Positions 8,252 through 15,093 of a stretch of 51,968 bases of DNA are shown piece by piece. Position numbers and translations under genes: made by a program. The DNA lies in contig DASPJL010000177.1 of NCBI GenBank assembly GCA_035628645.1, positions 1-51,968 of the forward strand, in the 5' to 3' direction. Within the stretch, counting starts at the first letter, position 1. Each line of letters begins with the position of its first letter. The notes below the pieces were generated by a model, which was given only the letters and a program-made list of their open reading frames with translations, made no database searches and was not told the DNA's origin. The stretch comes from DASPJL01 sp035628645. Its GTDB lineage: Bacteria; Bacteroidota; Bacteroidia; Cytophagales; Cyclobacteriaceae.

Positions 8252-9292
8252 ATGGCCTTTATCACCAAAAAGAAGCTTATTTATAAAATAAATCCTGCTT
8301 TAAGGGAATATTTGGTGAAGTACGGCCGGGAAGTAAATTTACCGATTGGTTATGATGACCTTAACCGCTACAATAATTCTATTACTCTATATGATAAGGC
8401 CAGACAGGACACCCTTTGGGAAACTGTTTTTTACCCACACTCTGAAATTCAGGACATTTATTATAATTTAAAGGTCATTTATGCCGAACTGAAAACCAAT
8501 GGCGACTTATCTGTAACTCAGCATCTTATTGTCGACCGTGTGGATGTTTGCTCCTACGCCAATACCAAGCCCTTTCGTATCAGGGTGATGAATACCATCA
8601 ACGACAATTTCGATTATTTTTATATAAAAAGGGCGGATGCTTCTAGGGTATACGGTCTCGAATTGGAGCATATTCTTTCTCCTAACAGAATAAGTTATAT
8701 GACCTCCCGCGAAACGCTGGTTGAAGAACATATCGCAGGGATTCCCGGAGATTTATTTATACAATACCATTTGAATGACCCCAATCTTAATAAAGTAAGG
8801 CTTGCCAAAGAGTTTATTAAGTTTAATGAACGTTGTTTTGTAAGACTTTTGGGTGATATGCATTCCAGTAATTTTGTAATTGTCCTTACGCCTGATTTTG
8901 AAGAAGTGCATTACAGAATCCGGGCCATTGACTTTGATCAACAGTCATACGAAGGCAACAAATCTGTCTTTCTTCCTCAGTATTTCAAACAAAACAACCC
9001 TATTCTTGAACTCGGTTTTAATCAGATTACCCCCGAATCGGTAAGGCAATATCAAAAGGAAGAAAAGGTAATGATAGCCAACAGGTTAAATACTGCCGGA
9101 AACAGAATTATATCCTTAACAGATATTATGGCAGCGGATACCATTTCGTCTGGTACAAATATTGAAAGTTTAAGGAAAGCGCTTTTCATGCATTATCGAA
9201 ATGAAGATTTTTTAAAATGTGAGACTATGGGAGATATTGTTAAACTTTCGTTACGTCTGGTCTTAAGAGATACCGAACATAAACATGCCTAG
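8252..9292 (+). CDS. Protein-kinase-fold (APH/HipA-like) protein of unknown substrate
   Basis: 346 residues. Key kinase-fold elements can be seen: a possible ATP-anchoring lysine in FDYFYIKRAD (about 126) and helix-C-like glutamate in LVEEHI (about 159); a catalytic-loop-like LLGDMHSSNFVI (199-210), where the His and Asn fit the HxxxxN pattern of aminoglycoside and choline kinases; and a metal-binding IDFDQ (226-230) in place of DFG. No membrane segment or secretion signal was seen. It could phosphorylate a small molecule or a protein, or be a pseudokinase, because the loop lacks the canonical HxD aspartate order. It stands alone, divergent from the epimerase gene. Confidence 0.55.
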   Translation: MAFITKKKLIYKINPALREYLVKYGREVNLPIGYDDLNRYNNSITLYDKARQDTLWETVFYPHSEIQDIYYNLKVIYAELKTNGDLSVTQHLIVDRVDVCSYANTKPFRIRVMNTINDNFDYFYIKRADASRVYGLELEHILSPNRISYMTSRETLVEEHIAGIPGDLFIQYHLNDPNLNKVRLAKEFIKFNERCFVRLLGDMHSSNFVIVLTPDFEEVHYRIRAIDFDQQSYEGNKSVFLPQYFKQNNPILELGFNQITPESVRQYQKEEKVMIANRLNTAGNRIISLTDIMAADTISSGTNIESLRKALFMHYRNEDFLKCETMGDIVKLSLRLVLRDTEHKHA

Positions 9293-9420
9293 GTAAAACC
9301 CATTTCAAACTTTCCCGTTTTAATCTAAAATAATTTCCTTAAAATTTTGATTGTGTGGACTTAACAAAACGACCTCATTAAGATTGAGGCAAATATGTTT
9401 GTATTTAACCCTTATCCATT

Positions 9421-9942
9421 TTGAAAAACTACAAAATCCTTAGTGTCCGAACGAAGTATTGGGAGATGACCAAACCTCCTATTCAACCATCCGATTTAGA
9501 AAAAGAAGGTTGTGTGATAATGAAACTGAATGATCCTAATATTCATTATTATAGGTACCTCTATAAAAAAGTTGGCGAAGACGTCAATTGGGTTAATCGA
9601 TTAATTATGGAAGATGAGGAACTTTACAACATAATCAATAGTCCAAATACAGAAATTTTTGTGCTGTATTACAAGGGTAGCCCAGCAGGATTTGCTGAAA
9701 TTGATCGAAAAACATCCGATCAGGTAAAGCTGGTTTATTTTGGAATAATACCTCGTTACAGAGAAATGGGGTTTGGCAGTTATCTTTTAAACTGGACAAT
9801 AGATAAGGTATGGACCTACAAGCCGGAGCGTTTCTGGTTTCACACCTGCGAATTAGATCATGATGCTGCTGTTCCCACCTTTCAAAAGGCAGGTTTTGAA
9901 ATTTTTGAGGAGAATCTGGAAGATCAATTAATCTTAGGGTAG
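9421..9942 (+). CDS. GNAT-family N-acetyltransferase
   Basis: 173 residues. The acetyl-CoA motif A reads VKLVYFGIIPRYREMGFGSYLLNWTIDKVW, with the Q/RxxGxG-type pyrophosphate loop as RYREMGFGS. The motif B region HTCELDHDAAVPTFQKAGFEIFEE is also typical. The reading frame opens at a TTG (9421). An internal ATG at 9466 (MTKPPIQ) is the alternative start, but the upstream residues NYKILSVRTKYWEM look protein-like. The acceptor substrate is unknown. The stop codon (9940-9942) is the TAG of an inserted REP-type palindrome, so the extreme C-terminus may have been set by that insertion. Confidence 0.8.
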   Translation: MKNYKILSVRTKYWEMTKPPIQPSDLEKEGCVIMKLNDPNIHYYRYLYKKVGEDVNWVNRLIMEDEELYNIINSPNTEIFVLYYKGSPAGFAEIDRKTSDQVKLVYFGIIPRYREMGFGSYLLNWTIDKVWTYKPERFWFHTCELDHDAAVPTFQKAGFEIFEENLEDQLILG

Positions 9943-10132
9943 AGACGGACAATTGTCCGTCTCATAATTGTCCGTCTGATATTCCGTCTCATAATATCCA
10001 TCTGAAATTATCCATTTCATAATTGTCCATCTGATATTATCCATCTGATATTATCCGTCCCATTTTTAATTATCCATCTCATATTATCCATCTGATAATT
10101 ATCCATCCCATAATTACCGTCCCATTTCATAT
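9940..10132. repeat. REP-type palindrome followed by degenerate short tandem repeats
   Basis: A 22-bp perfect palindrome (9942-9963), core GAGACGGACAATTGTCCGTC, opens the field. Roughly a dozen decaying half-units follow on a theme of ATTATCCATCTGAT, spaced 12-17 bp. They appear to be eroded derivatives of the same palindrome, which recurs intact at 10209-10238 and inside the neighbouring transposase gene. Confidence 0.85.
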
Positions 10133-10208
10133 CACCATGCATCTCATTTTTTCACCATTCCGCATTCCGTTTATTCTCTGGAAATAATGCGTATGCAAAA
10201 ACCGATTT

Positions 10209-10238
10209 CGTAGAGACGGATAATTATCCGTCTCTACG
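10209..10238. repeat. Perfect 30-bp REP-type palindrome at the 3' end of the RAYT gene
   Basis: A perfect 30-bp self-complementary sequence centred on ATAATTAT, with AGAGACGG/CCGTCTCT arms. Its TAG (complement of 10234-10236) forms the stop codon of the transposase gene. It is the best-preserved copy of the family and probably the kind of hairpin the adjacent transposase recognises. Confidence 0.9.
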
Positions 10239-11040
10239 GGGATGTTTTATTGTTTAAATTCAATTTATCATTAACCCATTTTGCCGGATTATTTCTTATG
10301 TATTCCCTGATATTATTCAATTCTTTCTCATCTCTTATTATTCTGTCATGGTATCGGCTTTGCCATTCAAATTCTATGTTATGTTGATTGGCATATCTTT
10401 TCACAGAGGATTTAAAGCCTCTTATTACCGAACCTAAATTTTGAGATTGTATTCCAAATTGGTTTGGACACCAATCTGTTTTTTCAGGTTTATTAAAAAA
10501 TAAAATGCCATGAATGTGATTCGGCATTATTACAAATTCATCCAATTCAATAAATGGAAAATGTTGGGGAATTTGAATCCAATAATCAAGGGCAATGGTG
10601 CCAATGCGTGTATACCGTAGAGACGGACAATTGTCCGTCTCTATTACATTGGAATTATCAGACAAATAATTGTCCATCTCTATTACATTGGAATTATTAG
10701 ACGGATAATTATCCATCTCTACCACATTGGAATTATCATACAAATAATTATCCGTCTCTATTACATTGGAATTATCAGACGGATGATTATCCGTCTCTAC
10801 CACATTGGAATTATTAGACGGATAATTATCCGTCTCTACATTCAAATTGTCCTTCCCTATATTTGGTAGATACGCACAATTGGGTAGAGACGCACAATTG
10901 TGCGTCTCTACAGCGATATCACCAAAATAATAAATCCTTTCCCTGGTACAAATGGTTATAAAATACATTCCATGTGCACCATAATCATATCCCTGCAACC
11001 TGGCAGAGGGAATTCTGTATTTATTTCGGTATTTATTCAT
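10234..11040 (-). CDS. REP-associated tyrosine transposase (RAYT) with an internal tandem-repeat insertion
   Basis: 268 residues of the Y1/IS200-like family, against roughly 180-190 for typical relatives. The N-terminal YGAHGMYFITICTRERIYYFGDI, the HUH motif His175-Ile-His177 in EFVIMPNHIHGILFF, and the catalytic tyrosine about 247 in IREYIRNNPAKW are all present. Between them, residues 46-141 are an insertion: 13-residue units such as VETDNYPSNNSN repeat about six times, encoded by 39-bp tandem units that each carry an imperfect copy of the REP palindrome. The insertion keeps the frame, so the enzyme may still fold with a looped-out linker. RAYTs cut and mobilise REP hairpins. Here the gene has itself been colonised by them. 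Confidence 0.88.
   Translation of the reverse strand: MNKYRNKYRIPSARLQGYDYGAHGMYFITICTRERIYYFGDIAVETHNCASLPNCAYLPNIGKDNLNVETDNYPSNNSNVVETDNHPSDNSNVIETDNYLYDNSNVVEMDNYPSNNSNVIEMDNYLSDNSNVIETDNCPSLRYTRIGTIALDYWIQIPQHFPFIELDEFVIMPNHIHGILFFNKPEKTDWCPNQFGIQSQNLGSVIRGFKSSVKRYANQHNIEFEWQSRYHDRIIRDEKELNNIREYIRNNPAKWVNDKLNLNNKTSP
10619..10642. repeat. REP-type palindrome inside the RAYT coding sequence
   Basis: A perfect 24-bp palindrome with AGAGACGG arms and an ACAATTGT centre. It lies at one end of the 39-bp tandem block and encodes part of the in-frame insertion. Confidence 0.9.
10643..10837. repeat. Five 39-bp tandem repeats within the RAYT gene
   Basis: Units start at 10643, 10682, 10721, 10760 and 10799, each exactly 39 bp (13 codons). 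Every unit has a constant ACATTGGAATTAT part and a variable palindromic part of the type GACGGATAATTATCCGTCTC. Unit length divisible by three keeps the transposase frame open. Confidence 0.92.
10884..10911. repeat. Variant 28-bp REP-type palindrome at the other end of the insertion
   Basis: A perfect palindrome with GTAGAGACGC arms and a CAATTG centre (GACGCACAATTGTGCGTC core). The change from GACGG to GACGC on one arm is matched on the other arm, so the hairpin is preserved by compensating change. Confidence 0.9.
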
Positions 11041-11141
11041 CCTATTTTGTGGGTCTTGCAGGGAATAAGCATTCGCTTATAAAAAATATTTCCCGGCGTT
11101 AAAAAAATGTAAAAAAATAAAGGATCTAATATTATAAAAAA

Positions 11142-11600
11142 TTATTCCCCAACCAAAACCTTCTCTTTTTTCTTCTTTGCTTGAAACATCGCTTTCGTCT
11201 CGGCACCTTCCGTGCAACCTTCAACATTTTCCATATCGGCAGAACTGAGGATATGATCGGAACCATGCAACATCCTTTCCCGGTGCTGAGCACCCCAATT
11301 GTATAAGGCAGCGATCACATATTTTAACGATTGCCCATATTCGGTAAGGCTGTATTCTACGGTTGGTGGTGCGGTATTAAATACTTCTCTTTTTACAAGA
11401 TCATTTATTTCAAGCTGTTTAAGTTCTGCAGACAATACCCTGGATGTAATCCCTTCGATATCCCGTTGCAATTCTTTAAACCTTCTTTTCTCATGAAAAA
11501 AGAGGGCCTGTACGATAATCAATTTCCATTTTCCGCCTACCACATCTAAAGTATCTCTGATAGGCATTATTCTATTTTTACAAGATTCCAGGTTTCCCAT
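11142..11600 (-). CDS. HxlR-family winged-helix transcriptional regulator
   Basis: 152 residues from the ATG at 11600; the frame is open further upstream, but MGNLESCKNRIMPIRDTLDVVGGKWK is the usual beginning. The wHTH is intact: GGKWKLIIVQALFFHEKRRFKELQRDI, then GITSRVLSAELKQLEINDLVKREVF and the wing PTVEYSLTEYGQSL. The N-terminal cysteine (SCKNR) is the redox- or electrophile-sensing position in several family members. The C-terminus extends into a basic tail (AKKKKEKVLVGE) longer than usual. It is divergent from a DoxX-family gene, a pairing often seen for HxlR regulators, with palindromes between them. Confidence 0.88.
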   Translation of the reverse strand: MGNLESCKNRIMPIRDTLDVVGGKWKLIIVQALFFHEKRRFKELQRDIEGITSRVLSAELKQLEINDLVKREVFNTAPPTVEYSLTEYGQSLKYVIAALYNWGAQHRERMLHGSDHILSSADMENVEGCTEGAETKAMFQAKKKKEKVLVGE

Positions 11601-11662
11601 AAACTTTATTTGATTAAAAATCTGCTTTCTGCACTTGGCTTTCAATGCAAGTAAAGATAGGA

Positions 11663-11699
11663 AAGTATACTTTATGTTACCGGTATACAAAAGTATACT
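11663..11699. promoter_or_regulatory. Probable HxlR operator: three GTATAC palindromes
   Basis: GTATAC occurs at 11665-11670, 11683-11688 and 11693-11698. The outer two sit in the larger palindrome AAAGTATACTTT or its close relative. They lie 60-100 bp upstream of the regulator start and 230 bp before the divergent doxX-like gene. HxlR dimers bind short inverted repeats of this kind, so autoregulation is a reasonable inference. Confidence 0.55.
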
Positions 11700-11744
11700 T
11701 TCAGGTTTTCAATCAATTAAAAGGAGAATTTTAACGGCATTTTA

Positions 11745-11850
11745 AATTATACACATATGAAATGAGCATGTGAAAGAACCATCCTAAGGAGGTTATATAT
11801 CATGCGAATTCCATATGGCAACTAAAAAACAAATTATATACATATGAAAC
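11745..11850 (-). repeat. Copy of a ~90-bp dispersed intergenic repeat
   Basis: On the minus strand it carries TATATAATTTGTTTTTTA followed by GCCATATGGAATTCGC, and AATTATA...CATATGAAA recurs about 86 bp apart. Better-preserved copies lie at 29828-30030 and a fragment at 42418-42450. This copy is directly upstream of the first DoxX gene. Confidence 0.7.
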
Positions 11851-11931
11851 CATCATGATAAATAATCTCACAAAAAGGGATAAAATGTCAGATGGTTCCA
11901 TACGATCCATTAAAACAAAACACATTTTCGT

Positions 11932-12366
11932 ATGAAAACAGCAGTATTAATCGTCAGAATTCTTTTTGGAGCTTTATTGATATTCTCCTCACTTAATTTC
12001 TTTTTCAATTTTATGCCCATGGAGATGCCGGAGGGGGAAGCTCAAAAGTTCTTTATCGGAATGTCAGCCTCCGTTTATATGTTTCCCTTGATAAAAATTA
12101 TTGAGTTAGTTGTAGGACTAGTATTGATTTCAGGATATTATATTCCGCTTGCCTCAATAGTTATTTTCCCCATTTCCCTTAACATTTTCCTTTTCCACCT
12201 GTTTCTTGCACCAGCAGGCCTTGGGATGAGTGTTTTTGTCCTTGGAGCTAATTTATTTTTGGCTTATTACTATAGAAGGCATTATAAAACAATCTTCGAG
12301 ACAGGCAAAAGTAATGAGCCTAAAGAGCGTCAAGCCAACTTGAAGATGCAGGAAGAGTTGAAGTAA
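11932..12366 (+). CDS. DoxX-family integral membrane protein
   Basis: 144 residues with four predicted membrane helices (about 4-24, 42-66, 70-95 and 98-113). The first helix reads VRILFGALLIFSSLNFFFNF, with the RxxxGxxF-like pattern of DoxX proteins, and the tail is a soluble, charged segment (FETGKSNEPKERQANLK). Relatives are linked to respiratory quinone or thiol redox functions, but most Bacteroidetes members are uncharacterised. It is divergent from the HxlR regulator, which probably controls it. Confidence 0.78.
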   Translation: MKTAVLIVRILFGALLIFSSLNFFFNFMPMEMPEGEAQKFFIGMSASVYMFPLIKIIELVVGLVLISGYYIPLASIVIFPISLNIFLFHLFLAPAGLGMSVFVLGANLFLAYYYRRHYKTIFETGKSNEPKERQANLKMQEELK

Positions 12367-12492
12367 AAACGAACCTTAACTCTTTGATAATAAAAAAAAT
12401 ACAACCCCGGAGAAAAGAAGTTAAACAGAATAAGCAGAGTTTTAAAGCACTGTGTTTCTCCATTTTTCTCCCCTATCTCCGTGGTTAAAACT

Positions 12493-14604
12493 TCAATCCG
12501 GCAAACTAAAGGCGATATAAGAATCGCCCGGCTTGGTTCCCATCTTTGTTCCGCCGGCAGCAATAACCACATATTGTTTACCATTAACAGCATAAGTCGT
12601 GGGTGTGGCGTAGCCTCCAGCAGGCAACTTTGTTTGCCACAAGACCTTCCCGGTATTCTTATCTATGGCCCTGAACATTTCATCTTTTGTTGCTCCTATA
12701 AAGACCAATCCTCCCGCTGTGACTATCGGCCCTCCGTAATTTTCTGTTCCGGTTGGCGGAATTCCTTTTTTTGACAGTTCAGGAAATTCACCCAGGGGAA
12801 CTCTCCATAAATATTTTCCGGTATTCAAATCAAGAGCGTTCAGTGTTCCCCATGGTGGCTTAATGGCAGGATAACCATTTTTATCCACAAACCTGTGGTA
12901 GCCGGTATGAACATAAGGAAATGCTTTGTCCTCCGTACCCTCTTTCATTTCTTTTGGCCTTGAAGCTATTGTGGTCTCCACCTCAAAAAGGTAGTCGATC
13001 AACCGCTTTTTTTCTTCTTCGGGAATTTGTTTAAAGGAAGGCATTCTTCCTTTTCCTGAATTGATAATTCTTCTCACGTCTTCCTTTGAATATTTTTCCC
13101 CGATTTTTACTAAAGACGGAAAGGCATGTTGGTCACCCATTCGATCTATGCCATGACAGGGCGCGCAGTTTAAAGTATACGTTTTCTGTATTTTTGAAAC
13201 CTCATTTCCTGAGCCGCCCACATCCACCATTGTCAGGATCCAAGGCATTTCATTGGAATTTAGGTAAAGGACATTAGAAGCAGGATCAAAAGCATTTCCT
13301 CCCCACTCTGCACCGCCGTCAAATCCTGGAAAGATCAAGGTGCCTTGTTTACTCGGGGGAATGAAAATGCTCCCTGTTTTGCTCTTTTTGAATTTCTCCA
13401 AAAACTCTGGGTAAGAATCAGGAACAAGGTTGTTAAGATCTCCTTCCTTAAATTCCTGTCTTGCAAAAGGCTCGGGAACAGAAGGCACCGGTTGTGTGGG
13501 CCATGCCACTTCTCCGGGTAAATCCGATTCAGGGAAAGGCTTTTCTTCCACCGGCCACAGTGGTTTTCCCGTCTCCCTGTCCAGCAAAAAGACAAATCCC
13601 GATTTCGTTGCCTGGGCTACCGCGTCTATCTTTTTCCCATTATGCTCCACTGTAACCAAGCTGGGCTGACAAGGCAAGTCCCTGTCCCAAAGGTCATGAT
13701 GGACAGTCTGAAAATGCCACATCCGTTTGCCTGTTTCAGCATTCAAGGCTACAATGCAGTTTCCGAATAAATTTTCTCCAAGCCTGTTTTTTCCATAAAA
13801 ATCATAGGAAGGAGACCCCGTAGGGAGAAAAACCATCCCTCTTTCTTCATCAAGACTAAAACCACTCCACACATTTACGCCTCCTATCTTTTTGTAAGCA
13901 TCTTTAGGCCAGGTTTCATGGCCATATTCTCCAGGACCAGGGATTGTGTGAAAGATCCATTTCCTTTTCCCGGTTTTTATATCAAAGGCCCTCACATGAC
14001 CCGGAGCGGCATCACTATTTTCAGAGACCCTTGAACCCAGGATCAACAGGTCTTTGTAAACAATTCCCGGAGTAGTATTGATTACATAAAGCCCGCTCAC
14101 GTCTTTATCCAACCCTTCCAGAAGACTTATTATTCCTTCATTTCCAAAGCTTTTTATGAGGTTTCCTGTTGATGCATCCAGGCAATAAAGGTTTGAGCCG
14201 GCAGTATATAAGATTCTTTTATCCTCCCCCTCCTCCCAATAGGTTACCCCTCTTGAAGCATGAATTTGAGGTTCACTGTTTTTAAACGGGTCAAAAATCC
14301 ATTTCCTTTTTCCTGTGGCAGCATCAAGGGCGAAAGCTTTAAGCTTTGAGGTGGTGCCAAACAAGGTACCATTCACGACTATAGGATGGCACTGAATTTC
14401 AGCAGCGCTGTCTACCGGATTATCCTCAGTATGAAATTCCCAGGCTACTTCCAATTGTTTTACATTGTCCGTATTAATCTGATCAAGAGAAGAATACCGG
14501 TTTGCTTTTGAATCTCCGCCGTATATCGGCCAGTCTTTATTATTATCTTTTTTAGTGCAGGATAAGCAAAAGATGAGCAAAAGGAAGTATAAGAGTTTTC
14601 TCAT
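12493..14604 (-). CDS. PQQ-dependent dehydrogenase with fused cytochrome c domain (lipoprotein)
   Basis: 703 residues from the ATG at 14604, chosen because it opens a signal sequence ending in the lipobox FCLSC. An eight-bladed propeller is indicated by repeated tryptophan-docking motifs such as TGKRKWIF, TGKRMWHF, TGKPLWPV, TGKYLWRV and TGKVLWQT. A cytochrome c domain with CAPCH haem-binding motif near residue 480 is inserted late in the propeller, with a methionine-ligand candidate in GRMPSFKQIP. The family oxidises sugars or alcohols in the periplasm with pyrroloquinoline quinone and passes electrons through haem. Similarity to membrane glucose dehydrogenases suggests a sugar substrate. 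No pqq biosynthesis genes are in the window. Confidence 0.88.
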   Translation of the reverse strand: MRKLLYFLLLIFCLSCTKKDNNKDWPIYGGDSKANRYSSLDQINTDNVKQLEVAWEFHTEDNPVDSAAEIQCHPIVVNGTLFGTTSKLKAFALDAATGKRKWIFDPFKNSEPQIHASRGVTYWEEGEDKRILYTAGSNLYCLDASTGNLIKSFGNEGIISLLEGLDKDVSGLYVINTTPGIVYKDLLILGSRVSENSDAAPGHVRAFDIKTGKRKWIFHTIPGPGEYGHETWPKDAYKKIGGVNVWSGFSLDEERGMVFLPTGSPSYDFYGKNRLGENLFGNCIVALNAETGKRMWHFQTVHHDLWDRDLPCQPSLVTVEHNGKKIDAVAQATKSGFVFLLDRETGKPLWPVEEKPFPESDLPGEVAWPTQPVPSVPEPFARQEFKEGDLNNLVPDSYPEFLEKFKKSKTGSIFIPPSKQGTLIFPGFDGGAEWGGNAFDPASNVLYLNSNEMPWILTMVDVGGSGNEVSKIQKTYTLNCAPCHGIDRMGDQHAFPSLVKIGEKYSKEDVRRIINSGKGRMPSFKQIPEEEKKRLIDYLFEVETTIASRPKEMKEGTEDKAFPYVHTGYHRFVDKNGYPAIKPPWGTLNALDLNTGKYLWRVPLGEFPELSKKGIPPTGTENYGGPIVTAGGLVFIGATKDEMFRAIDKNTGKVLWQTKLPAGGYATPTTYAVNGKQYVVIAAGGTKMGTKPGDSYIAFSLPD

Positions 14605-15093
14605 AAATGAAAGATATGGAATATTTATAAAAGACACCCTTACCACCCCCTAAAAGAACTTCGTTCGCAAGCTCTAAACTATTGTAATAGGCTGTCTCCT
14701 TGAAGGAAAGAGAATTTGCAATCTAGAAGGCCATTATAATAGCTGCTTTTCTCCTCTTTATTATTTTCTTAGACCTACTCCAAACATCCCTTCCCCTCCT
14801 TTTTTAAGGAGGGGTGCCGGTACGGCGGGGTGGTAAAAGCCTGAGTAATTGCTGGAATTTTTTATAAAAACCACCCTGATATCCCTCCTCGGAAAAGGAG
14901 GGAAAGGATAGTTGGCAAAGAACAATAGGCGCGATGATAAAGGCAAAGTACAGTACTTACACTTGTATACCATTCCCAAGTGGTGCAATTCCCAGTCTTA
15001 GGTTGAAAAAGTCTGGTCTCATTTCAAAATAACCTCCACACAATACTTTTATCCCGATAAGTTTCCGACCTTTGCAAAAGAGAAAAACTGCCC
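14605..15093. other. Intergenic region with dispersed hairpin repeat
   Basis: Divergent promoter region between the dehydrogenase and radical SAM genes. A repeat at about 14785-14910 holds the hairpin CCCCTCC-ttttttaa-GGAGGGG and a partner ATCCCTCCTCGGAAAAGGAGG. A related sequence lies at 49500-49555. A -7-like GACCTTTGC at about 15068 could serve the plus-strand gene at 15094. Confidence 0.6.

Noticed and set aside
10643..10837. 39-bp tandem units as a possible second CRISPR array
   Set aside because: Units are direct repeats without unique spacers and lie within a transposase coding frame.
13335..13669. Frames opposite the PQQ dehydrogenase, and similar overlaps elsewhere
   Set aside because: They are shadows of well-supported genes, with no signal peptides, motifs or start regions of their own.
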